Positions 9,283 through 17,947 of a stretch of 46,818 nt of DNA are shown here, in pieces. Each line of letters opens with the position of its first letter. Position 1 is the first letter of the stretch. A model generated the notes under the pieces. The model saw only the letters and a list, made by a program, of their open reading frames with translations. It did no database searches and was not told the DNA's origin. Made by a program: the position numbers and the translations under genes. This DNA comes from Rhodocyclales bacterium (GTDB lineage Bacteria; Pseudomonadota; Gammaproteobacteria; Burkholderiales; Rhodocyclaceae), in the NCBI GenBank assembly GCA_016215645.1, contig JACRIX010000067.1:1-46818 (forward strand). The letters are read 5' to 3'.

Positions 9283-11124
9283 ATGTGTGGCATCCTGCTC
9301 GCCGTCGGCGATGCCTTTCGCAATGACTTCGACGCCGCATTGGCGGCCTTGCGCACCCGTGGTCCGGATGCGCGGGAGGTGTTGGCTCACGGCGCAGCGC
9401 TGCTGGGCCACGCGCGCCTGGCGGTGATCGACATCGCCGGCGGCCGCCAGCCGATGACCAGCATCGACGGCCGGCTGGCCATGGTTTACAACGGCGAGGT
9501 CTACAACTTCGCGGCGTTGCGCCGCGAGCTGGAAGGCGCCGGCCATGCCTTCGCCACCCGCTCCGACAGCGAGGTCGTGCTTGCCGGCTACCGTCATTGG
9601 GGCGAGGCGGTGCTGGACAAGCTCGATGGCATGTTCGCCTTCGCCATCCACGACCTGGCCGACGGCAGCGTCTTCCTTGCGCGCGACCGGGTCGGCATCA
9701 AGCCGCTGTTCTGGGGTGAACATGCGGGCGGTCTGGTCGCTGCGTCGACCCTGGCGCCCTTTTTTGCCTTGCGCGACTTCCCCCGGAAGCTGGATGCGGA
9801 AGGCCTGCGCGACTACCTCGCCTTCCAGACCCCGCTGGCCCCGCATACGCTGGTGCGCGATATCCACGCCTTGCCGCCCGGCGCTTGCCTGCGCTGGAAA
9901 CCTGGATCAAGTGCCGGCACCAGGCCGCGCCAATGGTGGACGATTCCCGACGCCACCGAGGCCGCGCCTGCGGCCGAGGCCCTGGCCGGGGAAACCGACC
10001 TGCTGCTGGCGCGCGCGGTAAAGGACCAGCTGGTCGCCGATGTCCCGCTCGGCGCCTTTCTTTCCGGCGGCATCGACTCCAGTCTCGTCGTGCATTACAT
10101 GGCGCAGGCCGGCGCGCAGCCGATACGCACCTTCAGCGTGCGCTTCGCCGAGGCGGGGTTCGACGAAAGCCCGGCGGCGCTCGCCGTGGCGCAGAAATAT
10201 GGCACCGAACATCATGTCCTCGACGCCCCGCAACTCGGCGCCGACACCCTCGCCGCGGCGCTGACCGACCTTGACCAGCCGCTCGCCGACCCCGCCTACA
10301 TTCCGACCTGGGCATTGTCGCGACTGACGCGGCAACATGTCACGGTGGCGCTCTCGGGCGACGGTGGCGACGAACTCTTCGGCGGCTACCCGCGTTTCCT
10401 CGACACCGCGGATCGTCATCCCGACAGCGCGGTGAAGCGACTGCTGCGCGTCCTGCTGCGCCAGGGTCTCGCACCGGCCAGCCTGACCCGGCGCGCACTG
10501 GCCGGGGCCGAGCTGCTGCTTTACCGGCGCGTTGAACTCGGTAACTACCCGGGCAGCCGCAAGGATTTGCCTGCCTTCCTCGCGCCGGAAATCGCCGCTG
10601 CTGCGCGGCCGGAACGCACGCTCGAGTTGTGGACACGGCTGGCCACCGACCATGGCAATTTCGATCGCGGCGCCTTGCTGCGCGCCGACCTGTGGACCTA
10701 CCTCTCGGAAAACTGCCTGACCAAAACCGATCGCGCCAGCATGGCCCACGGCCTCGAGGTACGCGTGCCCTTGCTGGCCAATGCGTTACAGGACAGGATG
10801 TTGGGACTGCCGGCAGAGGTGCATTTCGATGCCGGCGGCGGCAAGGCGATCTTGCGCGCGCTGGCGCGCACGCATCTGCCGGAGGCCGTGTGGAATCGCG
10901 AGAAGCACGGCTTCTCGGTGCCGCTGCGCAGCAACTTTGCCGGCCCCTGGCGCGACTGGTGCGACGCCCAGGTTTCGGCCGCTAGAATGCGCGCACCCTG
11001 GCTCGACCATGGCGCGATTGCGGGACTTTGGCGCGACGCGCGCCTGGGCAAGGGCAATCCGCGTTTGTTCTACAGCGTCGCGGTACTGCTCGCATGGCTG
11101 GAAACTCACCCGCTGGAGGCCTGA
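9283..11124 (+). CDS. asnB: Asparagine synthetase B-like glutamine amidotransferase
   Basis: A 613-residue class II glutamine amidotransferase. Cys2 after the initiator Met is the N-terminal nucleophile of the glutaminase domain (residues 1 to about 190, with VYNGEVYNF and RSDSEVVL). The synthetase domain has the PP-loop pyrophosphatase motif SGGIDSS (261-267) and the ALSGDGGDELFGGYPRF segment. AsnB makes asparagine from aspartate, glutamine and ATP. In LPS and exopolysaccharide loci, homologues (WbpS-type, or the exosortase-linked amidotransferases) instead amidate sugar carboxylates, and the context here favours that reading. ATG at 9283 is fixed by the need for Cys at position 2 and lies one base after the hipA stop. 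Confidence 0.9.
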   Translation: MCGILLAVGDAFRNDFDAALAALRTRGPDAREVLAHGAALLGHARLAVIDIAGGRQPMTSIDGRLAMVYNGEVYNFAALRRELEGAGHAFATRSDSEVVLAGYRHWGEAVLDKLDGMFAFAIHDLADGSVFLARDRVGIKPLFWGEHAGGLVAASTLAPFFALRDFPRKLDAEGLRDYLAFQTPLAPHTLVRDIHALPPGACLRWKPGSSAGTRPRQWWTIPDATEAAPAAEALAGETDLLLARAVKDQLVADVPLGAFLSGGIDSSLVVHYMAQAGAQPIRTFSVRFAEAGFDESPAALAVAQKYGTEHHVLDAPQLGADTLAAALTDLDQPLADPAYIPTWALSRLTRQHVTVALSGDGGDELFGGYPRFLDTADRHPDSAVKRLLRVLLRQGLAPASLTRRALAGAELLLYRRVELGNYPGSRKDLPAFLAPEIAAAARPERTLELWTRLATDHGNFDRGALLRADLWTYLSENCLTKTDRASMAHGLEVRVPLLANALQDRMLGLPAEVHFDAGGGKAILRALARTHLPEAVWNREKHGFSVPLRSNFAGPWRDWCDAQVSAARMRAPWLDHGAIAGLWRDARLGKGNPRLFYSVAVLLAWLETHPLEA

Positions 11125-11125
11125 C

Positions 11126-11686
11126 GTGAACCCCATCAAGCACCTCCTGTTCGTCCTCAGGCAACGCCGTGCCGGCAACCGCGTGTCCTTTTCCGCCTAC
11201 CTCAAGGCCCATGAAAAAATCAGCCTGGGTACGGGGTGCAAGATCCACGCCGACGCCTCGGTGGATGCCTCGCGCAGCGCCGGGGTCAGCTTCGGCGACA
11301 AGGTGACGCTGAACCGGTTTGCCTATGTGCAGGGCGGCAACGGTGGCGTCCGCCTGGGCCACCGCGTCGAAATCAACAACTTCAGCATCATCAACGGCAC
11401 GGGGGGCGTCGATATCGGCGACGACACCCTGGTCGGACCGGGCGTGCGCATCATCTCCTACCAGCACCGGCATGCCCTCGGCGCCACGATCCGTGCGCAG
11501 GCCGTCGATGCACTGCCGATCCGCATCGGCCGCGACTGCTGGCTGGGCGCCAACTGCGTGATCCTGGCCGGCGTCAGCATCGGCGACGGCGCCGTGGTGG
11601 CCGCCGGGGCCGTGGTGCGCGAAGATGTGCCGGCCCAGGCAATCGTCGCTGGCGTACCGGCCAGCGTAAAAAAATTCAGGGAATAG
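11126..11686 (+). CDS. Hexapeptide-repeat (LbetaH) acyltransferase
   Basis: A 186-residue acyltransferase of the left-handed beta-helix class. Repeating imperfect hexapeptides occur through the middle and end (VRLGHRVEINN, VDIGDDTLVGPGV, IRIGRDCWLGANCVILAGVSIGDGAVVAAGAVV). They are followed by the usual capping segment (VPAQAIVAGVPASVKKF). The loop with HRH (about residue 113) may supply the catalytic histidine. Family members O- or N-acetylate sugars in O-antigens and capsules using acetyl-CoA. GTG at 11126 follows the preceding stop by one base, and a GGAGG-like stretch in the end of asnB (about 11115-11119) serves as the ribosome binding site. Confidence 0.9.
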   Translation: MNPIKHLLFVLRQRRAGNRVSFSAYLKAHEKISLGTGCKIHADASVDASRSAGVSFGDKVTLNRFAYVQGGNGGVRLGHRVEINNFSIINGTGGVDIGDDTLVGPGVRIISYQHRHALGATIRAQAVDALPIRIGRDCWLGANCVILAGVSIGDGAVVAAGAVVREDVPAQAIVAGVPASVKKFRE

Positions 11687-11689
11687 ATC

Positions 11690-12403
11690 ATGCGCAAGAA
11701 CGGCCGTACCGCACACAAGCTGAAGAAACTTGCCTGGCGCTTCACGCAGCCGGAGTGGGCCGACAACCACGGCGTCATGCTGCCGGTAAAGCATCCGCTG
11801 GTTTCGCCCGGCATCGCCCGCGAGATCTACCTCGGCGACTATGAAGCCAAGGAGATCGAGATCATTTCCCGGCGGCTGGCGACCGACGACGTGGTGTTCG
11901 AAGTCGGCGCCGGACTCGGCTACCTCTCTGCCTACTGTGCCAAGCGCGTTGGCGGCGACAAGGTGTTCACTTACGAAGCCAACCCGGAACTGATCCCGCT
12001 GATTCGCGAAACCCATGCCCGCAATTCAGTGACGCCGACGCTGACCAACGCCCTTCTGGCGCAAGGCGATGGCGAGCGCGAGTTCCGCATCGAGGCGGAT
12101 TTCTGGGCTTCGTCGGCGCATCGTGACGGCGGTCGCGCCATCATGGTGAAGCAGGTCGACCTCAACAGCGAACTGGCGCGCATCCGGCCCAGCTTCATGA
12201 TCGTGGATATCGAGGGCGGCGAGGCCGAATTCTTCGCCGGTGCCGATCTGTCGATGGTGCGCAAGATCTGCGTCGAGACCCACCCCGACGTGTTGGGCGA
12301 CAAAGTACTCTCGGAGATGTTCGCCGGCCTGGTGGCCAAGGGCTTCGCGCTGGACTTCTCGCTGATCCGCAAGAACGTGTTCTTTTTCCACAGGGTCGCA
12401 TGA
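11690..12403 (+). CDS. FkbM family methyltransferase
   Basis: A 237-residue SAM methyltransferase of the FkbM family, which O-methylates sugars or polyketides. Motif I is VVFEVGAGLGYLSAYCAKRV (about residues 65-84), followed by VFTYEANPELIPLI with the acidic ribose-binding residue. The family-typical MIVDIEGGEAEFF segment lies at about residues 168-180. It starts three bases after the acyltransferase stop, in the same operon. The likely role is methylation of an O-antigen or outer-core sugar; the substrate is not determinable from sequence. Confidence 0.9.
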   Translation: MRKNGRTAHKLKKLAWRFTQPEWADNHGVMLPVKHPLVSPGIAREIYLGDYEAKEIEIISRRLATDDVVFEVGAGLGYLSAYCAKRVGGDKVFTYEANPELIPLIRETHARNSVTPTLTNALLAQGDGEREFRIEADFWASSAHRDGGRAIMVKQVDLNSELARIRPSFMIVDIEGGEAEFFAGADLSMVRKICVETHPDVLGDKVLSEMFAGLVAKGFALDFSLIRKNVFFFHRVA

Positions 12404-12515
12404 ACGCCGCCTGCAGGGCCGCCCCAAGGGCGGCGCAGCCAACTATCCGGAGCGGCAAGGCCGCGAACCGTAGACACCCCCGCCCGCGGGGCGGGGGTTG
12501 GGGGGTGGGTAGTCG
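12404..12515. repeat. GC-rich intergenic hairpin region
   Basis: This 112-base gap is the only sizeable non-coding stretch in the downstream part of the LPS operon. It contains a perfect 10-base stem, ACCCCCGCCC (12476-12485) with GGGCGGGGGT (12489-12498) around a GCG loop, followed by a G-run (GGGGGGTGGG, about 12500-12510). There is no T-tract, so it is not a classical terminator. The C-rich/G-rich form resembles dispersed repeats common between genes of high-GC betaproteobacteria, but I cannot check copy number. Confidence 0.5.
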
Positions 12516-13487
12516 ATGATACGGGATGTCCTGCTGATCGCCCACGGCAGCCTGCATCCGGCCCTGCGCCGCGAACTGGCGGCACGCGGGCTGAGCCTGC
12601 GCGAAAGTCGGCGCTGGCAGGACGCCGATCGCAGCCAGCCGGAGCGCATCCTCGGCGCCTACACCTGGTTCTATGAGGGCCTGCGGCATCCGCTGACGAT
12701 CTGGGGCATGCGACGCTGGTTGCGGCGGCAGCGCATCCCGCTGTTCGTCTGGAACCAGGACGCACCACACTATCTCAACCGCGCCGGCTGGCGCCTCGAC
12801 GTGCTCGACCATGCCCGCCTGTATGACATCTACGCCACCCATACGCTCATCGATGCGCGCCGCTTCGCCGAGACTGTCTTGTACTTTCCCAATGCCGCCG
12901 ATACCACACGCTACCACCTGGCAGGCAATTCACTCGAAGCCCTGCGCGAAACGGCGAGCTATGAATACGACGTCAGTTTCTTCGGCGCCATGGACGGCAT
13001 TCGCTACAAGGAAATGCAGGAACGGCAGGAATTCTTTGCCGCGCTCGGCGAACGCCTGAGGACACGCAACATCCGCTTCCTGTTCCGCGAGGCGACGGGC
13101 ATGAGCGTTGCGGAACAGGTGACCTTGATCCAGAAGAGCCGCATCAATCTGAATTTCGGCGCCTCCTGCGATTACCGCGCGCCTATCGCCTCCGGCCTGC
13201 CCGAGCGCTGCTACGGCATCCCGGCCTGCGGCGGCTTCCTGCTTTGCGACCAGCGCAGCCACGCCCGCGACGACTTCACACCCGGCCAGGACTGGGCCGA
13301 ATTCAACGGTCTCGACGATTGTGTGGCCCGGATCGCGCACTGGCTGGAAAACTTCGGCGCGGCCCGCGAACTGGCCGAACGTTGCCATGCCACGGTGATG
13401 GCGCGGCATACCTACGCCCATCGCGCGGAGACGCTCCACCACGCGCTGCTCGACTGGCACGCCGGCAAGCGGGGCCGGCTGCAATGA
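12516..13487 (+). CDS. CgeB-like glycosyltransferase
   Basis: A 323-residue protein resembling the CgeB / glycosyltransferase family 1-like group (Glyco_trans_1_2 C-terminal domain). The N-terminal half has VLLIAHGSLHPALRREL and FVWNQDAPHYLNR, the latter typical of the CgeB N-domain. The C-terminal half has YEYDVSFFGAMDGIRY, INLNFGASCDYRAP and RCYGIPACGGFLLCD, the donor-binding region of this group. It lies between the FkbM gene and a GT2 gene in the LPS operon and is coupled to the latter by ATGA. Donor and acceptor are unknown. The ATG at 12516 follows the GC-rich hairpin region; GGGTGGGT just upstream may act as a weak ribosome binding site. Confidence 0.8.
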   Translation: MIRDVLLIAHGSLHPALRRELAARGLSLRESRRWQDADRSQPERILGAYTWFYEGLRHPLTIWGMRRWLRRQRIPLFVWNQDAPHYLNRAGWRLDVLDHARLYDIYATHTLIDARRFAETVLYFPNAADTTRYHLAGNSLEALRETASYEYDVSFFGAMDGIRYKEMQERQEFFAALGERLRTRNIRFLFREATGMSVAEQVTLIQKSRINLNFGASCDYRAPIASGLPERCYGIPACGGFLLCDQRSHARDDFTPGQDWAEFNGLDDCVARIAHWLENFGAARELAERCHATVMARHTYAHRAETLHHALLDWHAGKRGRLQ

Positions 13488-14461
13488 GCGCGCCATTGCT
13501 CAGCCTGGTGGTGCCGGTCTATAACGTCGCGCCCTACCTGCCGCGTTGCCTGGAAAGCCTGGCGGCGCTGAATCCGCCGGCCGACGAAATCATCGTGGTC
13601 GACGACGGGTCCACCGACGAGTGTCCGCACATCCTGGCCGATTTCGGACCGCGACTGCCGCAGATGCGCGTGATCCGCCAGGAAAACGGCGGGCTTTCGG
13701 CGGCACGCAACACGGCACTGGAGGTGGCGACCGGGAAATACCTCGCCTTCGTCGATTCCGACGACTTCGTCTCGCCCGATGCCTACACCGAGGCCTTGCG
13801 CCTGGCGCAGGACGAAGACCTCGACATGGTGCTGCTCAATGCCAACTACCACTTCGAAGGCCGCGAAACCGATTACGCCATCTATGCCGATGTCCCGGCA
13901 ACGGACGTGGTTCCGGGACGTGAATGGCTGCGCCAACGGTTCCGTGCCGGGCGCTTCCTGCACATGGTGTGGATGCACCTGTATCGTCGCGACTTCATCG
14001 AACGGCAGCACTTCCGCTTCGTTCCGCGCCTGATCCACGAAGACGTGATCTGGACCACCGCGGCATTGCTGGCGGCGCCGCGCGTGCGCTACACCGGCCA
14101 CATCGCCGTGCACTACCGGATCCCCCTGCGCCACTTCAGCCCGGAACAGGCGCAACGACGCCTGCTGGCCATCGTGGACAGCAGCGTGGTCAATGCCGAA
14201 GCGCTGGCCACGATGGCGGATGGCCTGGACGCCGATCCGGAATTGCAGGGCATGCTCTCCGAGCACCTGGTCGACGGCGCGCTCTCGATATTCCACAAGC
14301 TGCCCAAGATGCCCGATCGCCGCGTCGCCGCTGCCACACTGCGCCGCCTGCGCGAGGACGGATTCATCGGCCTGCTCTGGCGCCACGCACGCTCCGCCGC
14401 GCAGCGCCGGCGGTTGGCGCGACACTGGCTGCGGTCCTGGCTTGCCGGATACTTCCTATGA
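13484..14461 (+). CDS. Glycosyltransferase family 2
   Basis: A 325-residue GT-A fold inverting glycosyltransferase. The start LLSLVVPVYNVAPYLPRCLESL is diagnostic for GT2. The nucleotide-binding aspartates are in IIVVDDGSTDECPHIL (about residues 34-49), and the metal-binding D-x-D is in FVDSDDFVSPDAY (about residues 88-100). The C-terminal third is rich in Arg, as in O-antigen transferases of the WfgS type. The ATG at 13484 overlaps the previous stop, and ATGA leads into the ligase gene. It presumably adds one residue of the O-unit or outer core. Confidence 0.92.
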   Translation: MSAPLLSLVVPVYNVAPYLPRCLESLAALNPPADEIIVVDDGSTDECPHILADFGPRLPQMRVIRQENGGLSAARNTALEVATGKYLAFVDSDDFVSPDAYTEALRLAQDEDLDMVLLNANYHFEGRETDYAIYADVPATDVVPGREWLRQRFRAGRFLHMVWMHLYRRDFIERQHFRFVPRLIHEDVIWTTAALLAAPRVRYTGHIAVHYRIPLRHFSPEQAQRRLLAIVDSSVVNAEALATMADGLDADPELQGMLSEHLVDGALSIFHKLPKMPDRRVAAATLRRLREDGFIGLLWRHARSAAQRRRLARHWLRSWLAGYFL

Positions 14462-15738
14462 TGCCGGTGACGAGAAGCGGGTTATGGCAAACATGGCTGG
14501 TCGCGGTGGTTTTCATTTTCCCTATCCCGCACACCATAGCGCTGCGCAACTTGCTTATCCTGGTCGGACTCATCGCCCTCCTCTGGACCGGTCGCAAGCT
14601 CTTGCCCAAACCGGTTGCACTGCTGGCGCCCGGCGCAGCCTGGCTTCTTGTCCTTTCGCTCTGGATCGTTTTTCACTCGGTGGCGGTTTCGCCAACACCC
14701 TATCCATCGCTGGATCAGTTTCGGGCCAACTGGATGGGTCCGCTGTTGCTCAGTGCCCTGGCCGCCTGGGCTGCAGCCCAGATCGCGCCCGAGCGTGCAA
14801 TGCGGACAGTGGTCATCGCCTTGGCCGCTCACCTGATCTGGTTGCTTGGCTGGCAATTGAATTCAGTGCTGACGATCGGCGCCCGGCCATTTGAAGTCAC
14901 GCCCTTCGGCAGCTACGATTTCCACGGCACACTGAACAGCTTCTTCCTGGCTCTGCTTTTGGCGGATCGGCTTGCTTTCGCAATCGGGCGCCATTCGTCA
15001 TTGGGTCTGGGTCAGCATTGGATCTGGGCAATGCTGGCTCTCTCCCTGGTCTCGGACATCGTATTGCGCTCCCGCAACAGCACGATGATCTCGGTCGCGC
15101 TCCTCGTCGCCTCAAGCCTTGTGTTTTTCAGCGCCCGTGGAAGAGCCTGGTGGAAGATGGCCATCGCCATCGTCATTGCTTTGCTGCTCGGCGTGGTGGC
15201 TTTCAGCATGGATAGCCGCTGGAAGGGATTCCGCGAATCTGCCGCTATCGGCTGGACATCCGACAGCCCGTATTGGATGACGGGAAATGATGCTTTTCGC
15301 CCCCCCACTTCTTCCGGAGCCGCACTTGAGGAATCGGCGTACCTGCGCGCCGCCATGGCACGGCATTCCATCAATTTCGTCGCCGACAATCCCTTGGGAA
15401 TCGGCTTCGGCCATGACGCGTTTGGCAGGGCGATCGCATTGAAGTTCGGACATGCCGGAATGGGCAGCAGCCACAGCGGCTGGCTGGATTTTGCGCTGGC
15501 GGTCGGCATTCCCGGGCTGGCCCTGCTGCTGGTGACCGGCGCGCTGGCGGTACGCGGCGGCTGGCGGCAGTTCCGCGAGCATGAAGATGCGGCGGGATTG
15601 ATGTTCTGCTTCCTGGTCGGCAGCTATCTGCTGCGCTGCCTGCTCGACGGGCATCTGTCGGGCTGGCGCCTGGGGCTCTTCGCCTTCATTTGCGGTGTGC
15701 TGATTGCGGCGATGAAGCACCCGCCCCGACCCGCATGA
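14458..15738 (+). CDS. O-antigen ligase/polymerase family membrane protein
   Basis: A 426-residue polytopic inner-membrane protein with about ten hydrophobic segments (for example residues 10-27, 30-43, 54-74, 95-108 and 115-133). It has a large periplasmic loop between about residues 245 and 330, matching the Wzy_C / WaaL family. The loop contains ESAYLRAAMARHSINFVADNPLGIGFGHDAFG, including the G-x-G-x-x-H-D segment typical of ligases. Such proteins either transfer O-antigen to lipid A-core (WaaL) or polymerise O-units (Wzy); sequence alone does not decide. ATG at 14458 overlaps the GT2 stop. The segment from about 14465 to 15300 is slightly less GC-rich than its neighbours, as is common for O-antigen genes. 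Confidence 0.85.
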   Translation: MMPVTRSGLWQTWLVAVVFIFPIPHTIALRNLLILVGLIALLWTGRKLLPKPVALLAPGAAWLLVLSLWIVFHSVAVSPTPYPSLDQFRANWMGPLLLSALAAWAAAQIAPERAMRTVVIALAAHLIWLLGWQLNSVLTIGARPFEVTPFGSYDFHGTLNSFFLALLLADRLAFAIGRHSSLGLGQHWIWAMLALSLVSDIVLRSRNSTMISVALLVASSLVFFSARGRAWWKMAIAIVIALLLGVVAFSMDSRWKGFRESAAIGWTSDSPYWMTGNDAFRPPTSSGAALEESAYLRAAMARHSINFVADNPLGIGFGHDAFGRAIALKFGHAGMGSSHSGWLDFALAVGIPGLALLLVTGALAVRGGWRQFREHEDAAGLMFCFLVGSYLLRCLLDGHLSGWRLGLFAFICGVLIAAMKHPPRPA

Positions 15739-16868
15739 AGCTGGTCCAGATCAACCTGCAGCCGCACTTCGGCGGCGGCGAGGTGTATACCGCCTTCCTC
15801 TGCCGGGCACTGGCGCAGCTTGGTGTGGCGACGAAATTGCTGGTGCATCCGCGTGCCGGCTTCTGGAAGGGTCTGGGCCTGCCGGGCGAAACCGACATCG
15901 TCGCGGTGGCCAATGTCGCCGCACTGCCGGGCCATCTGCCGGAAGGACCGCTCTGGCTGCTGTCCCACGGACCGCTGCCGTCGGCGCTGCGCGGCTCCGT
16001 GGCGGGCCGGCTGCGCACGGCGATAGCCCACATGCCGGTACAAGGACGCAATCCGGCGGCCTTTGCCGATCACGATCGCATCTACGCCGTGTCCGGCTGG
16101 GTGCGCGACGGACTGCTGGCGGCCGGGTTGCCGGCCTGGGAGGCGCCGCTCTACGGCGTGGCCGAGATCGGCCAGCGCGGCATTGACGCCCCGATCCATC
16201 GTCGGAGCCGCTACGACTGGGACCGGCGCAAGGGGCGGGACCGCCTGTTCGGCGCGCTCGAACCGCTGGTCGATTCGCTGCGCCGCCACCCGCGCTTCGC
16301 GCGGCGCCCCGGCCTGACGCTGGGCATCGTCTCGCGCCTGACGCCGATCAAGCAGTTCCCCCTGCTGTTCTCCCACCTGGCATCGGTGCTGGCAAAGCGC
16401 CCGCAGGTCAGTCTGGAAATCTTCGGCAGCGGCGGCTATGCCTCGGTGCGCGACCTCGACCGCGCGCTGGCCGCGCTGGCGCCCGGCCAGGCGCGTTTCT
16501 GGGGTCAGCAGGGTAATGTCGGTGGCATTTACCGGCAGCTCGATTACCTGCTCTCCGGCCTGCCGGAAAAGGAAGCGCTGGGGCTCAACATCATCGAGGC
16601 GCAGGCCTGCGGCACACCGGTCATCGCGGTGCATGCACCGCCCTTCACCGAAACCGTGAGCAACGGCCTGACGGGGTTCCTGTATCGCGATCCGCGCGAA
16701 GACGCCGGTGCCGACTTCGGTCGGCTGCTCGATGAACTGCTGGAGGGCCGGCCGCGGCCGAAGCCGGAACTGGCCGACGGCCACCTCGCGCGCTTTTCGG
16801 TCGATGCCTTCGTCGAACGCCTGCGGCCGGTGGTGGAGGACGCGCGGCGTCAGACCAGGCGCGAATAG
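15735..16868 (+). CDS. Glycosyltransferase family 4
   Basis: A 377-residue GT4 protein, last gene of the plus-strand LPS operon. The N-terminus KLVQINLQPHFGGGEVYTAFL holds the glycine-rich acceptor-domain loop. The C-terminal donor domain starts near residue 197 (TLGIVSRLTPIKQFPLLFSHL) and includes PEKEALGLNIIEAQACGTPVIA with the donor-binding Glu. I chose ATG at 15735, which overlaps the ligase stop as ATGA, over an in-frame ATG 45 bases upstream inside the ligase gene. The gene ends inside the convergent WaaG-like gene, overlapping it by 19 bases. Confidence 0.9.
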   Translation: MKLVQINLQPHFGGGEVYTAFLCRALAQLGVATKLLVHPRAGFWKGLGLPGETDIVAVANVAALPGHLPEGPLWLLSHGPLPSALRGSVAGRLRTAIAHMPVQGRNPAAFADHDRIYAVSGWVRDGLLAAGLPAWEAPLYGVAEIGQRGIDAPIHRRSRYDWDRRKGRDRLFGALEPLVDSLRRHPRFARRPGLTLGIVSRLTPIKQFPLLFSHLASVLAKRPQVSLEIFGSGGYASVRDLDRALAALAPGQARFWGQQGNVGGIYRQLDYLLSGLPEKEALGLNIIEAQACGTPVIAVHAPPFTETVSNGLTGFLYRDPREDAGADFGRLLDELLEGRPRPKPELADGHLARFSVDAFVERLRPVVEDARRQTRRE

Positions 16869-17947
16869 AGCGCCACCAGCTGGGCCGCCATGCCCGCCGG
16901 ATCGAGCGCGGTAACACTGGCGCGGGCGGCATCGCGCATCGCCGGCGCGCGGGCACACAGCGCATCGAGGCCGGCGGCGATCGCCATCGCATCCCCGGCC
17001 TCGACCACCACGCCGCACTGCGCATTCAGCAATTCGGCGGCACCGCAGGTGGTGGTGGTCAACACGGGAAGGCCGCAGGCCAGCGCTTCCAGCGCGGCAT
17101 TGGGCAGCGGGTCGTAGAGGGTGGGCAAGGCAAAAACGTCCGCCGCGCCATAGAAGGGACGGACGTCCTGCTGCGGGCCGAGAAACATCACGCGCCCATC
17201 GACGCCGAGGGTCTGCGCCAGCTTGCGCATCAGCGTCTCCTGCTTGTCGCGGCCGACGACCCAGAGCCGCGCATCCTGCCGATGCATCTTTGCCAGGGCG
17301 TGCAACAGCGTCGGCAAACCTTTGCGTTGGTAGCCCGAACCGACAAACAGCATCACCGGCGTCGCGGGATCGATACCGGTCTTCGCACGCAGGCTGCGCC
17401 CGGACTCATCGCGCAGGCGAGGATGAAAGTGTTCGAGATCGATGCCGTTGTAAATGACATGCAACTTTTCCGCACCCAAACCAAAGCGGCGCGCGATATC
17501 GTCCCGCACCATGCGCGAGTTGCAGATCACCGCGCGCAGCGACGGATGGGAAAACATCTCCGCTTCGGCGCGCAAGGTATAGCGGTGCCAGGGCGCGAAG
17601 CGATCGGCGGGCTTGTGGCGCAAGTCCAGCCAAGTGGCATGGACGCCGTCGCCGGCGCGGTAAATGTCGCAACCCGGAATGCGCTCGTGGCTTTGCAGCA
17701 GATCGAAGCGGTGTTCGGCAATCAGACGCTGCACGGCGCGCGCGAAACCGGCATCTCGCCAGGTACGGCCCAAATAGAAGGGCCCCAGGCGCAGGCTGTG
17801 CACGCCCTCGGCTGCCTCGCCCTGCCATTGGCGTGCCACCACGGTGACATCGACGCCCTTGGCCGCCAGCGCGGCAAGCGCGCGCTCGACAAAGCGCTCG
17901 GCGCCGCCATACGGTGTGTACTTTTGACGCACTATCGCCAGTTTCAT
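16850..17947 (-). CDS. waaG: WaaG-like LPS core glycosyltransferase (GT4)
   Basis: A 365-residue GT4 transferase whose start KLAIVRQKYTPYGGAERFVE resembles WaaG/RfaG, the LPS core glucosyltransferase I that acts on heptose II. The acceptor domain holds the G-G-A-E-R loop. The donor domain begins near residue 194 (VMLFVGSGYQRKGLPTLLHAL) and has DPLPNAALEALACGLPVLTT with the donor-binding Glu. The open frame continues upstream, but the ATG at 17947 overlaps the stop of the WaaQ-like gene (ATGA) and places the family start first. It converges on the plus-strand operon with a 19-base overlap. The exact sugar specificity is inferred from family resemblance only. Confidence 0.85.
   Translation of the reverse strand: MKLAIVRQKYTPYGGAERFVERALAALAAKGVDVTVVARQWQGEAAEGVHSLRLGPFYLGRTWRDAGFARAVQRLIAEHRFDLLQSHERIPGCDIYRAGDGVHATWLDLRHKPADRFAPWHRYTLRAEAEMFSHPSLRAVICNSRMVRDDIARRFGLGAEKLHVIYNGIDLEHFHPRLRDESGRSLRAKTGIDPATPVMLFVGSGYQRKGLPTLLHALAKMHRQDARLWVVGRDKQETLMRKLAQTLGVDGRVMFLGPQQDVRPFYGAADVFALPTLYDPLPNAALEALACGLPVLTTTTCGAAELLNAQCGVVVEAGDAMAIAAGLDALCARAPAMRDAARASVTALDPAGMAAQLVALYSRLV

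Noticed and set aside
15624..17018. 464-codon minus-strand open frame
   Set aside because: Antisense to the ligase and GT4 genes and low in recognisable sequence; the real minus-strand gene ends at 16850.
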